Source: CAVVZJ01 sp963752755
GTDB taxonomy: Bacteria > Planctomycetota > Planctomycetia > Isosphaerales > Isosphaeraceae
Assembly: GCA_963752755.1 (NCBI GenBank)
Contig: CAVVZJ010000003.1
Span: forward strand, 744,001-808,000
Direction: 5' to 3'
DNA length: 64,000 bases
Shown here: one piece after another, positions 10,939-19,145 of the stretch
How the letters are laid out: every line of letters starts with the position of its first letter
How positions within the stretch are numbered: position 1 is the stretch's first letter
Translations under genes and position numbers: made by a program
The notes under the pieces: generated by a model
The model's database searches: none
What the model was told of the DNA's origin: nothing
The model's input: the letters and a program-made list of their open reading frames with translations, nothing else

Positions 10939-12619
10939 ATGAGCACCAGCATGTACCGCCATCCGGCCCTCAAACAGTTGAAGGACCAACAGGCGCGCGT
11001 TGCTGGCCGGCAGCGGCGGCTGGAGTTGCTCAACCGCGCCGAGGGCCTGCTCGGCGAGATCGACCCGGATCGACGTTATCCCTTTGAATTTCTCTGCTTC
11101 CGGATCACCGGCTACCGGCCCGACTCGACGTCGTTGCTGGTGCTGGCCGGTGAGGACGTACGGCACGATCTGGGACTCTTCCTCCGCGACCTGGCGGCGA
11201 CGGTCAGCCAGCCCGTCGAGGACGTCTCCGAGCCGGTGCTGACCGTCGAGGAAGTCAGCCGACGTTACAATATCTCGACCAGAACGGTCAATCGCTGGCG
11301 GCGACAGGGGCTGGTCGCCCGCCGTTTCCTGATCGAGGGCAAGCCCAAGGTCGGGTTTCTCGAAAGCAGCCTGAAGCGTTTCGTGGACGACCACCGCGAG
11401 CAAGTCGATCGCGGGAGCCGGTTTCGACATTTGACGGACGAGGAGCGGGACGAGATCGTCCGCGCGCGCCCGTCGCATGGCGTCGGTCGGAGGCCAGGGA
11501 CGCCTGGCGGAGATCGCGCGGAGGATTGCACGCAAGATGGAACGTTCCCCCGAGACCATCCGCACCACGTTGAAGACCTACGACCGCGAGCATCCCGACC
11601 GGCCGATCTTCCCGCCGTCGAACGCCCCGCTGGACGACGACGCCAAGGCCAAGATCTACCGGCTCTCCCGGATGGGCGTCACCGCCGAGAACCTGGCCAG
11701 CCAGTTCGGCCGGACGCGCTCGAGCGTTTATCGCGTCATCAACGAGATGCGCGCCCGTCGCATCCTCGAGCAGAAGCTCGAGTACATGCACCACCCCAGC
11801 TTCGACGACGACGCCCAGCACATCGAGATCCTCGGCCCGATGCCGGTGATCGCCGAGGGCAAGTCGCCCCGCCGCGCCAAGGCGCCCAAGGGTCTGCCCC
11901 CGTATCTGGCCAGCCTGTACGAAGTTCCGCTCTTGACCCGCGAGCAGGAAGGCCACCTCTTCCGCAAGATGAACTTCCTGAAATACCAGGCCGCCAAGAT
12001 CCGCGATCGGCTCGACCCGACCCGGGCCAAGGCGACCGACCTCGACGAGATCGAACGACTCCAGGAAGAAGCCCTGGCCGTCAAGAACCAGATCATCCGG
12101 GCCAACCTCCGGCTGGTCGTCTCGATCGCCAAGCGGCACGTCGGCCCCTCGAACAACTTCTTCGAGCTGGTCTCCGACGGCAACATGAGCCTCATCCGCG
12201 CCGTCGAGAAGTTCGACTACAGCCGCGGCAACAAGTTCTCCACGTATGCGTCCTGGGCGATCATGAAGAACTTCGCCCGCACGATCCCCGAGGAGAACTA
12301 CCGCCGCGACCGCTTCGTCACCGGTCACGAGGAGATGTTCGAGGCCGCCGCCGACAACCGGACCGACGAGCACGAGTACGAGAGCGCCCTGAAGCGCATG
12401 CAGGAGGCCGTCCGCGGCATGCTCGGCAAGCTCGACGACCGCGAACGCCGGATCATCGTCAGCCGCAACGGCCTCGGCGGCGCCGCCGAGCAGACCCTTG
12501 AACAGCTCGGCCGCGAGCTGGGCATCACCAAGGAGCGCGTCCGCCAGATCGAGTCGCGGGCCCTGGACAAGCTCCGCAAGTTCGCCAGCGAGCAGAAGCT
12601 GGAACTGCCGATGCTCTGA
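10939..12619 (+). CDS. Sigma-70 family RNA polymerase sigma factor with N-terminal HTH extension (one frameshift)
   Basis: ATG 10939 has GGGAGGA upstream. The first frame encodes about 175 residues including a MerR-like helix-turn-helix (LTVEEVSRRYNISTRTVNRW). Near 11465, in a CGCGCGCGCC run, the frame changes by one base. The second frame continues with another HTH-rich segment (IARRIARKMERSPETIRTTL; GVTAENLASQFGRTRSSVYR), then sigma region 2 (NLRLVVSIAKRHVG, YSRGNKFSTYASWAIMKNFA) and region 4 (LGITKERVRQIESRALDKLR). Full length would be about 560 residues. It directs core polymerase to promoters; the extension may bind DNA or a partner. If the shift is real, translation could start at ATG 11477 and give 380 residues. 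A strong hairpin terminator follows. Confidence 0.85.
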
Positions 12620-12651
12620 TCGGATTGGGATTGCCCAACTTTCCAAACCCT

Positions 12652-12689
12652 CCAACGGGTGCCCGGCCGGGCACCCGTTGGTCCTTTTT
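12652..12689 (+). terminator. Intrinsic terminator after sigma gene
   Basis: Perfect 15-bp inverted repeat CCAACGGGTGCCCGG / CCGGGCACCCGTTGG (12652-12681) followed by TCCTTTTT. It lies 33 bp after the sigma stop codon. Confidence 0.85.
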
Positions 12690-12706
12690 CCGCAGGGAAG
12701 TCCCCG

Positions 12707-13357
12707 ATGTCCGTGGTTTCCGCTCCACCACAACCGGCCGAGACCGTCGCCGATCTCCTCAAGCGGCTCGGCGACATCGCGCCCTCGCGCGTCCGGGTCC
12801 ATCCCCCGCCCGGCACCGTCACCGAAAACGACCTCATCGACATCCTGGATCGCGAGGACCGGCTCTACGAACTCGTCGAGGGGACTCTGGTGGAGAAGGT
12901 CATGGGCTTCGGGGAATCGGAAGTCGCCATGCTCCTCGGCTACTTCCTGTTGACCTTCGTCCGCCGGCACAAACTCGGCATCGTGACCGGCCCCGACGGC
13001 ACCGTCTGGATCGCGGCCGGCCTGGTCCGCATCCCCGACGTCGCCTTCTTCGCCTGGGCCAGCCTGCCCGGCGGCAAGCGTCCCAAACAGCCGATCCCAG
13101 CCATCGCCCCCGACCTCGCCGTGGAAGTCGTCAGCAAGGGGAACCGCAAGCGCGAGATCGACCGCAAGCTCCGCGAATACTTCGACGCCGGCACCCGGCT
13201 CGTCTGGCTGGTGGACCCGAGGACCCGGACCGTCCGCGTCCATACCGCCCCCAACCGCTCGACCCGACTCGACGCCGACGCCACCCTCGACGGCGGCGAT
13301 GTCCTCCCCGGCTTCGCCCTGCCGCTCCGCGACCTCCTCCCCGAAGCCGGCCGCTGA
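12707..13357 (+). CDS. Uma2 family (DUF820) restriction-endonuclease-fold protein
   Basis: A 216-residue Uma2/DUF820 protein, a PD-(D/E)XK-like nuclease fold of uncertain role. Core marks are LYELVEGTLVEKVMGF, IPDVAFFAW, the IAPDLAVEVVSKGN motif (D...E.V of the nuclease core) and YFDAGTRLVWLVDPRTRTV. The N-terminus has about 50 extra residues before the domain. ATG 12707 is chosen because it follows the terminator and AGGGAAG. The frame is open further upstream but runs into the hairpin. It is one of three family members in the window; these genes are often expanded in planctomycetes. It probably has its own promoter, since a terminator precedes it. Confidence 0.85.
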   Translation: MSVVSAPPQPAETVADLLKRLGDIAPSRVRVHPPPGTVTENDLIDILDREDRLYELVEGTLVEKVMGFGESEVAMLLGYFLLTFVRRHKLGIVTGPDGTVWIAAGLVRIPDVAFFAWASLPGGKRPKQPIPAIAPDLAVEVVSKGNRKREIDRKLREYFDAGTRLVWLVDPRTRTVRVHTAPNRSTRLDADATLDGGDVLPGFALPLRDLLPEAGR

Positions 13358-13592
13358 GCACCACCCCGGCGCGAACCCCGATATCCCCACCTGCGTCCGA
13401 TCGTTTGGAGCCCGCGGGCAATTTTTCCGACGCGGCCCCTTGCCTTCGGGAGTTCCGTCGTAGTAGGATACTCCTTGCCCGTTTTCCGAATCCCTCCCCG
13501 CGCCTTCGGACAGGACAAACAACCGCGCTCGGCCGTCGGGTTCGACGCCTCGGCCGTGGTAGCGAGTTTTTGGAAATGGGGCGGGAAATCCC

Positions 13593-13620
13593 TTGCAACC
13601 TCGGGAACTCGCGATATAGT
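13593..13620 (+). promoter_or_regulatory. Promoter of the tRNA-tuf cluster
   Basis: TTGCAA (13593-13598) and TATAGT (13615-13620) separated by 16 bp, about 30 bp upstream of the first tRNA. It is the best sigma-70-type match in this stretch and suits a strong stable-RNA promoter. Confidence 0.65.
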
Positions 13621-13649
13621 AAGGAATTTCACGGTCTTTGCTCTGGAGC

Positions 13650-13721
13650 GCTGGCGTAGCTCAATGGCAGAGCATCGGTTTTGTAAACCGAGGGTTGTGA
13701 GTTCGACTCTCACCGCCAGCT
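13650..13721 (+). tRNA. tRNA-Thr (anticodon TGT)
   Basis: 72 nt with acceptor GCTGGCG/CGCCAGC, D-arm GCTCAATGGCAGAGC, anticodon loop TTTGTAA and T-arm GTTCGACTC. CCA is not encoded. First gene of the Thr-Tyr-Gly-Thr-tuf cluster. Confidence 0.95.
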
Positions 13722-13770
13722 CTGCCCGAACCACGCCAGGTCGATGCGGGGCTCAGGCCCCTGGCGAAGC

Positions 13771-13852
13771 GGGTGGATGCCCGAGTGGTTAAAGGGGCCA
13801 GACTGTAAATCTGGTGGCACTGCCTTCGCAGGTTCGAATCCTGCTCCACCCA
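13771..13852 (+). tRNA. tRNA-Tyr (anticodon GTA)
   Basis: 82 nt class II tRNA with a long variable arm (GTGGCACTGCCTTCGC region). Acceptor GGGTGGA/TCCACCC with discriminator A, anticodon GTA in CAGACTGTAAATCTG. CCA is not encoded. Confidence 0.95.
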
Positions 13853-13989
13853 CCTCCAACCCAGCTCGAATCACCTAGCCGGAGAGTCAGCTTAGCAAAC
13901 GGACGCAAACCCCAACGAGATCCATCCCCGGCCGCTCCGATCGGTTCGCCCCCGATGGCCCCAGGCCACATGCCTGTTGCGGCATGATT

Positions 13990-14060
13990 GCGGGTGTAAC
14001 TCAATGGTAGAGTACCTGCCTTCCAAGCAGGCTGTGTGGGTTCGATTCCCATCACCCGCT
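13990..14060 (+). tRNA. tRNA-Gly (anticodon TCC)
   Basis: 71 nt with acceptor GCGGGTG/CACCCGC, anticodon stem-loop CCTGCCTTCCAAGCAGG with TCC anticodon, and T-loop GTTCGATTC. CCA is not encoded. Confidence 0.95.
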
Positions 14061-14172
14061 CTCGGGGCGACAGGGTCGGAATCGTGGTGAGCGAGAGCGT
14101 GACTCAACATCCCCTAGCCAAGAGCAACCTCCGGAGCATTGCGGAGCGGAACCAGAGAGACCCAGAAGCTAG

Positions 14173-14245
<73 letters not shown>

Positions 14246-14520
14246 CTCGGATCGGACGGCCCCAGGCCGACCCGGAATTCCGAGTTCGATGCGGCGAAGC
14301 CGGACGACAGGGAGCCCCGTCGCTTGCGAGCCGAGCCCTCGATCGCGATCGACCTCATCCCAAGTGACGACGAACCCGTGGGTCCCGGCGGCCCGATCGA
14401 CCGACGGCCCCGCCGGGGGCAGCCGCCCGGGAAGCCTGCGTGGATGCGGGTCGGGCGGCCGGGTCGGGTGCCCGCCCCGCCAACTCCCCCTTGCCCAGAG
14501 AGGCGCTGACAGGAGTAACG

Positions 14521-15729
14521 ATGGCCAAGGAAACCTTCACCCGGACCAAACCCCACGTCAACGTGGGCACCATCGGGCACATTGACCACGGCAAGACGAC
14601 CCTGACGGCCGCGCTGCTGGCGGTCCTGGCCGCCAAGGGGCAGGCCAAGACCAAGTCGTACGCCGACATCGCCAAGGGCGGCACCGTGCGTGACGCGACC
14701 AAGACCGTCACCATCGCCGTCTCGCACGTCGAGTACGAGAGCGAGACCCGCCACTACGCCCACATCGATTGCCCGGGCCACGCCGACTACATCAAGAACA
14801 TGATCACCGGCGCCGCCCAGATGGACGGTGCGATCCTCGTGGTCTCGGCCGCCGACGGCCCCATGCCGCAGACCCGCGAGCACATCCTGCTGGCCCGCCA
14901 GGTCGGCGTGCCGGCCCTGGTCGTGTTCATGAACAAGGTGGACCTGGTCGATGACGAGGAACTCCTGGAACTCGTCGAGATCGAGTTGCGCGACCTGCTG
15001 AAGCACTACGGCTTCCCTGGCGACGAGATCCCGATCATCCGCGGCAGCGCCCGTCCGGCTCTGGAGAACCCGAGCGGTCCCGAGGCCCAGAAGGTCCTCG
15101 ATCTGGTCGCGGCCATGGATAGCTACATCCCCGAGCCCCAGCGGGAGGTGGACAAGCCGTTCCTGATGCCGATCGAGGACGTCTTCTCGATCAAGGGCCG
15201 CGGCACCGTCGGCACCGGCCGGATCGAGCGCGGCAAGGTCAAGGTTGGCGACCCGGTCGAGATCGTCGGCTTCGCCCACAACAAGAACTCGGTCGTCACC
15301 GGCGTCGAGATGTTCCAGAAGACGCTCGACGAGGGCCTGGCCGGCGACAACGTCGGCATTCTCCTCCGCGGCGTCGAGAAAAACGAGCTGGAGCGTGGGC
15401 AGGTCATCTGCAAGCCGGGCTCGATCACCCCGCACACCAAGTTCGAGTGCGAGGTGTACGTGCTCTCCAAGGAAGAGGGCGGCCGGCATACCCCGTTCTT
15501 CAAGAACTACCGCCCCCAGTTCTACTTCCGGACCACCGACGTCACCGGCACCGTGCTCAACCTCCTCTCCGAGGACGGCACCGAGGCCGAGATGTGCATG
15601 CCTGGCGACAACATCAAGATGACCGTCGAGCTGCTCACGCCGATCGCCATGGAGCAGAACCTCCGGTTCGCCATCCGTGAGGGTGGCAAGACCGTCGGCG
15701 CCGGCGTCGTGACCAAGATCCTCCAGTAA
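14521..15729 (+). CDS. tuf: Elongation factor Tu
   Basis: 402 residues, close to the usual 394-400. EF-Tu carries aminoacyl-tRNA to the ribosome as a GTP complex. G1 is GHIDHGKTT (Ile where Val is more common), G3 is DCPGHADYI, G4 is NKVD and G5 is GSARP. Domains 2 and 3 follow with the conserved kirromycin/tRNA-contact region (RHTPFFKNYRPQFYFRTTDV). ATG 14521 is preceded by AGGAGTAACG; an upstream in-frame extension exists but lacks homology. The gene heads the plus-strand run to rpoB and follows four tRNAs, so mRNA and tRNAs may share a transcript. No frameshift is seen. Confidence 0.98.
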   Translation: MAKETFTRTKPHVNVGTIGHIDHGKTTLTAALLAVLAAKGQAKTKSYADIAKGGTVRDATKTVTIAVSHVEYESETRHYAHIDCPGHADYIKNMITGAAQMDGAILVVSAADGPMPQTREHILLARQVGVPALVVFMNKVDLVDDEELLELVEIELRDLLKHYGFPGDEIPIIRGSARPALENPSGPEAQKVLDLVAAMDSYIPEPQREVDKPFLMPIEDVFSIKGRGTVGTGRIERGKVKVGDPVEIVGFAHNKNSVVTGVEMFQKTLDEGLAGDNVGILLRGVEKNELERGQVICKPGSITPHTKFECEVYVLSKEEGGRHTPFFKNYRPQFYFRTTDVTGTVLNLLSEDGTEAEMCMPGDNIKMTVELLTPIAMEQNLRFAIREGGKTVGAGVVTKILQ

Positions 15730-15730
15730 T

Positions 15731-15815
15731 CCGGGATTGGGAATTTCGGATTGCGGATTCGAGGACAGAGAGGGATTCGATCCGCATTCCGAAACCCGAT
15801 AACCACAATCCCGAG
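15731..15815. repeat. GGATTGC-type heptamer repeats forming an imperfect hairpin (tuf-rpmG spacer)
   Basis: The left arm has GGGATTGGGAATTTCGGATT then GCGGATTCGA. The right arm (about 15778-15815) is the partial complement, with GATCCGCATTCCGAAA and CAATCCCG. The same motif family appears before rplK. Confidence 0.65.
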
Positions 15816-15826
15816 GGGGGTGAGTG

Positions 15827-15979
15827 ATGCGTGAATACGTCTGGCTGGAATGCACCTCGTGCGGGGACCGGAATTACCGGACCCAGAAGGAAACGCGAGG
15901 CGCCGACCGCCTGGAGCTGAAGAAATACTGCAAGCGGGAGCGGAAGCACACCCCGCACAAGGAATCCCGCAAGAAGTGA
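15827..15979 (+). CDS. rpmG: Ribosomal protein bL33
   Basis: A 50-residue large-subunit protein, starting MREYVWLECTSCGDRNYRTQ and ending KHTPHKESRKK. It is too short for most ORF callers' cut-offs but has the full L33 pattern. The first zinc-ribbon pair (CTSC, residues 9 and 12) is present, but the second has only one Cys (KKYCKRERKHT), so metal binding may be impaired or partial. ATG 15827 follows GAGGGGGGTGAGTG. Position between tuf and tRNA-Trp/secE matches many bacterial genomes. Confidence 0.95.
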   Translation: MREYVWLECTSCGDRNYRTQKETRGADRLELKKYCKRERKHTPHKESRKK

Positions 15980-16046
15980 ATCGCGAAATCGGTTCGAGAC
16001 ACCGGGCGAGCGGCCCGCGCCGCCCGGTCCTATTCTTTTCACAAGG

Positions 16047-16119
16047 ACGAGCGTAGCTCAATTGGTAGAGCAGCGGTCTCCAAAACCGCAGGTTGGGGGT
16101 TCGATTCCCTCCGCTCGTG
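16047..16119 (+). tRNA. tRNA-Trp (anticodon CCA)
   Basis: 73 nt with acceptor ACGAGCG/CGCTCGT and discriminator G, anticodon stem-loop GCGGTCTCCAAAACCGC with CCA anticodon, and T-loop GTTCGATTC. It sits between rpmG and secE, a common bacterial location. Confidence 0.95.
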
Positions 16120-16221
16120 CTCTCTTCGGACCAGACCGACAACCCCGGGCCGGGGAACGCCGAGGTGCTCGGAGCCCCGGCATCCCGCGACGGGCCGGCC
16201 GGCGAACCTGGAACGCGTGAC

Positions 16222-16746
16222 ATGGGTAAAGTTCGAGACGAAGCGCCGGCGACCACCAGCAAGCCCACGGCCAAACCGGCCAGCTCGAAAGGCGGGCGGA
16301 GGAGCCAGTTCGGCGCCTTCCTGGCCAATTTCCTGCGGGCCGACACCTACAAGCCGATGCAGGGCCGCCAAGCCCGGCTCTGGACGGGCGTCGGCCTCGG
16401 CCTTCTGGTCGCCGCCGGCCTCTACGCGCTCTACACCTATCAGCTCGTCGATAGCAAACCGCAGATCGCCATCGGGGTGCCGGCCGCGCTCGGCTTGGTT
16501 CTCGGCTGGATGGTCTGGCGACTCGTCCAGTACCCGCCGTTCGTGGACTTTCTGGTCGCCACCGAGGCCGAGATGAACAAGGTCTCGTGGACAAGCCGGG
16601 AAGACCTCTACCGGGCGACCGTCGTGGTGCTGGCGACCGTCGTGGTGCTCTCGGTGTATCTCTTCGGCGTGGACATGGTCTGGTCGGGCCTGCTCCGCTT
16701 GATCGGCGTGCTCCGCTTCGAAGGGATGACACCCGCCGAAGGCTAG
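16222..16746 (+). CDS. secE: Preprotein translocase subunit SecE
   Basis: 174 residues, longer than the 60-130 usual in bacteria. A Lys/Ala/Pro-rich N-terminus (about 50 residues) is followed by three predicted membrane segments: LWTGVGLGLLVAAGLYALY, IGVPAALGLVLGWMVW and ATVVVLATVVVLSVYLF. The SecE signature EMNKVSWTSREDLYRAT lies just before the last helix. SecE stabilises SecY in the inner-membrane protein channel. ATG 16222 is used; the frame is open upstream into the tRNA. Adjacent to nusG as in most bacteria. Confidence 0.95.
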   Translation: MGKVRDEAPATTSKPTAKPASSKGGRRSQFGAFLANFLRADTYKPMQGRQARLWTGVGLGLLVAAGLYALYTYQLVDSKPQIAIGVPAALGLVLGWMVWRLVQYPPFVDFLVATEAEMNKVSWTSREDLYRATVVVLATVVVLSVYLFGVDMVWSGLLRLIGVLRFEGMTPAEG

Positions 16747-16887
16747 CCCGGCAACAAACTCCGGTCCCGATCTGACCGACCGGGGCCGGAACGACCCGTC
16801 GGACCGCTTCCGACCCCGGCCGGGGAAGTCCCCCGGCCTCCTTTGATTTTCGCGAACTGCGGCCTCCCAACCCACCGCGTGGCTCCG

Positions 16888-17682
16888 ATGACTGACCCGC
16901 ACGACGAGAACCGCGAACCGGCACCAGCCCACTCCCAGGGCCAGGAACCCGACGCGACCACGCCGGAGACCTCGCTGGGCGCCTCCAACCTCTTCGAGGT
17001 CGAGGAACAGACGCCCGACGGCGCCCTTCCGGCGACCGACGGCGAAGAGAAGCCGGAGCCCCGCCCCGATCCCGAGCCGGCGGCCACCCAGCAGCCCGAG
17101 CCTGAGCCGGAACCCGCGGCTGTCCTCGACGACGACGAGCCGCCGCCGACACTCGTCTGGTACGTGCTGAAGGTCCAGAGCAGCCGCGAGGATACGATCC
17201 GCGATGCCCTGGAACGCCGGGTCAAAATCCAGGGCCTGGAGCGATTCTTCGGCCGGATCGTCGTGCCGACGGAGAAGATTACCGAGATCCGCAACAACAA
17301 GAAACGGGTCGTCGAGCGCAAGAGCTATCCCGGTTACATCATGGTCGAGATGGAGCTGAACGAGAAGACCTGGTTCGTCGTCCGCGAGACGCCCGGCGTC
17401 GGCGACTTCGTCGGCGCCCACGGCCAGCCCTCGCCGATGACCGACGACGAGGTCCGCAAGATGCTCCACCAGGAGGAGGAGGCCGTCAAGGACGAGGCTC
17501 CCAAGGTCAAGATCGACGTCGAGCGCGGCGACCGCGTCAAGATCAAGGACGGCCCATTCGAGAACTTCGAGGGCACCGTCGAGGAGGTCATCGAACAGCG
17601 CGGTCTGGTCAAGGTCATGCTGATCATCTTCAACCGGCCGACGCCGGTGGATCTGGAATACTGGCAGGTGGAACGAATCTAA
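16888..17682 (+). CDS. nusG: Transcription termination/antitermination factor NusG with acidic extension
   Basis: 264 residues against about 180 in E. coli. Residues 1-90 form an acidic, Glu/Pro-rich low-complexity extension (EPRPDPEPAAT, EPEPEPAAV) ending DDDEPPPTLV. The NGN domain follows (WYVLKVQSSREDTIRDALER, SYPGYIMVEMELNEKTWFVV) and then a KOW domain (VERGDRVKIKDGPFENFEGT). NusG binds the polymerase clamp and links it to Rho or ribosomes. ATG 16888 (MTDPHDENRE) is chosen; an ATT/CTG-type start further up has no RBS. The extension could bind a basic partner, which is inference. Confidence 0.95.
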   Translation: MTDPHDENREPAPAHSQGQEPDATTPETSLGASNLFEVEEQTPDGALPATDGEEKPEPRPDPEPAATQQPEPEPEPAAVLDDDEPPPTLVWYVLKVQSSREDTIRDALERRVKIQGLERFFGRIVVPTEKITEIRNNKKRVVERKSYPGYIMVEMELNEKTWFVVRETPGVGDFVGAHGQPSPMTDDEVRKMLHQEEEAVKDEAPKVKIDVERGDRVKIKDGPFENFEGTVEEVIEQRGLVKVMLIIFNRPTPVDLEYWQVERI

Positions 17683-17689
17683 CCATTGC

Positions 17690-17769
17690 GGATTGTGGAT
17701 TGCGGATTGGGGGTGGGAAGGCCTGGAAGCTGATCGTTCCGGCCTCTTCCCATCCGCAATCCACAATCC
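17690..17769. repeat. Long stem-loop built of GGATTGC/T heptamers, upstream of rplK
   Basis: GGATTGTGGATTGCGG (17690-17705) is perfectly complementary to CCGCAATCCACAATCC (17754-17769), extending two more base pairs inward. Inside, GGGAAGGCC pairs with GGCC..TTCCC, and GGAA with TTCC, around a short loop. The structure ends about 21 bp before the rplK start. Confidence 0.75.
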
Positions 17770-17790
17770 ACATCCGCAATCCGGAGGCGG

Positions 17791-18216
17791 ATGATGGCGA
17801 AGGTGATGACGGCGAAGGTCAAGCTCCAGTGCCCTGGCGGGCAGGCGACGCCCGCGCCGCCGGTCGGGCCGGCGCTGGGTCAGCATGGCGTGAACATCGG
17901 TCAGTTCGTGACCCAGTTCAACGACCGGACCAAGGAGATGCGGGGGACGATCATCCCCGTCGAGATCACGATCTACAACGACCGGTCGTTCGAGTTCATC
18001 ACCAAAAGCCCGCCGGCCGCCGTGTTGCTCAAGCAGGCTGCCGGGGTCGCCTCCGGCTCGGCCGAACCGAACAAGACCAAGGTCGGCAGCGTTACGATGG
18101 ACCAGGTCCGCAAGATCGCCGAGACCAAGTTCAACGACCTGAATGCCCGCGACCTCGATCACGCCGTGAAGATCATCGCCGGCACTGCCCGCAGCGCGGG
18201 CATCGAGGTCAAGTGA
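17791..18216 (+). CDS. rplK: Ribosomal protein uL11
   Basis: 141 residues, normal length. It binds the GTPase-associated centre of 23S rRNA and is needed for factor-dependent GTPase activation. Marks are PPVGPALGQHGVNIGQF (N-terminal domain, antibiotic-cleft prolines) and the RNA-binding C-terminal domain with GSVTMDQVRKIAETKFNDLN and GTARSAGIEV. Two adjacent ATGs (17791 and 17794) follow GGAGGCGG. A long palindrome lies directly upstream and could affect its translation. Next downstream is an unusual tRNA-Ile before rplA. Confidence 0.97.
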   Translation: MMAKVMTAKVKLQCPGGQATPAPPVGPALGQHGVNIGQFVTQFNDRTKEMRGTIIPVEITIYNDRSFEFITKSPPAAVLLKQAAGVASGSAEPNKTKVGSVTMDQVRKIAETKFNDLNARDLDHAVKIIAGTARSAGIEVK

Positions 18217-18274
18217 TGAAAGCCATCCGGGGAAGGGGGCGATTCTTGATATGCCCGAGCACGAACCCAACCGA

Positions 18275-18347
18275 GGGCGCGTAGCTCAGTGGTCCGAGCA
18301 GGCCCCTTATAAGGGCACGGTGGCGGGTTCGATTCCCCCCGCGCCTA
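18275..18347 (+). tRNA. tRNA-Ile-like gene (anticodon TAT)
   Basis: 73 nt cloverleaf with acceptor GGGCGCG/CGCGCCT (first pair G-U), D-arm GCTC/GAGC, anticodon loop CTTATAA giving TAT (reads AUA), and T-loop TTCGATT. Two weak points are a G-A opposition at the top of the anticodon stem and a C-C opposition in the T-stem. Bacteria normally read AUA with a CAT-anticodon tRNA modified to lysidine. Its place between rplK and rplA is unusual. It could be a functional minor tRNA or a decaying copy. Confidence 0.8.
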
Positions 18348-18454
18348 CTCCCGGCGAAGACTGAGGACCCAGGCCGGTGCGACCGCCCGCCGGCAAACCC
18401 ACGGGTCGGACAAATGGCGGCAGTTCCCGAGTCCCGAAGTGACGGGAGCGAACC

Positions 18455-19135
18455 TTGCGACGACGATCGAAGCGCTACCGGGCGCTGCAAGACCGGTGGA
18501 AAGTGACCGATCCGGTGCCCTTGCCGGATGCGGTCCGCCAGCTCAAGCAGTTCGCCACGACGAAATTCAACCAGTCGGTCGAGGTCTCGACCAACCTGGG
18601 CATCGACCCCCGCCAGAGCGACCAGAACGTGCGCGGCAGCGTCGGACTGCCGCACGGCATCGGCAAGAGCGTGCGGGTGGCCGTCTTCGCCCAGGGCGAG
18701 AACGCCGAGAAGGCCAAGGCCGCCGGCGCCGACATCGTCGGAGGCGACGACCTGGCCCAGCAGATCAAGAGCGGCACGATGGACTTCGACGTGGCCCTGG
18801 CGACCCCCGACATGATGGGCGTCGTCGGCCCGCTCGGCCGCATCCTCGGCCCCCGCGGCCTGATGCCCTCGCCCCGCTCGGGCACCGTCACCACCGACAT
18901 CGCCAACGGCGTCAAGGAGTTCAAGGCCGGCAAGATCGAGTTCCGCAACGACAAGGGCGGCAACGTCGCGGCGGCCGTCGGCAAGCTGAGCTTCGAGGAC
19001 GAGCAGCTGGTCGAGAACATCCAGGCATTCCTCAACCACCTGCGCACCATCAAGCCGACGGCGTCCAAGGGCACGTACATCAAGTCGATCACCATCTCGG
19101 CCACGATGAGCCCGGGCATCCCGGTCCTGGCCTGA
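18455..19135 (+). CDS. rplA: Ribosomal protein uL1
   Basis: 226 residues, normal for L1, which forms the mobile stalk that handles deacylated tRNA at the E site and can repress its own operon. Marks are KFNQSVEVSTNLGIDPRQSD, VRGSVGLPHGIGK, the GRILGPRGLMPSPRSGTVT core and GTYIKSITISATMSPGI. The start is TTG at 18455 after GACGGGAGCG; no upstream ATG fits the protein's usual N-terminus. About 107 bp separate it from the tRNA-Ile gene. Confidence 0.96.
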   Translation: MRRRSKRYRALQDRWKVTDPVPLPDAVRQLKQFATTKFNQSVEVSTNLGIDPRQSDQNVRGSVGLPHGIGKSVRVAVFAQGENAEKAKAAGADIVGGDDLAQQIKSGTMDFDVALATPDMMGVVGPLGRILGPRGLMPSPRSGTVTTDIANGVKEFKAGKIEFRNDKGGNVAAAVGKLSFEDEQLVENIQAFLNHLRTIKPTASKGTYIKSITISATMSPGIPVLA

Positions 19136-19145
19136 CAAAGGGGGG

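Noticed and set aside
12652..12681. Possible operator palindrome
   Set aside because: The following T-run and position after the sigma stop make an intrinsic terminator the better reading.
11288..13522. A 744-codon minus-strand frame over the sigma and Uma2 genes
   Set aside because: Antisense shadow; composition is Glu/Val/Leu-repetitive as expected from reversed codons.
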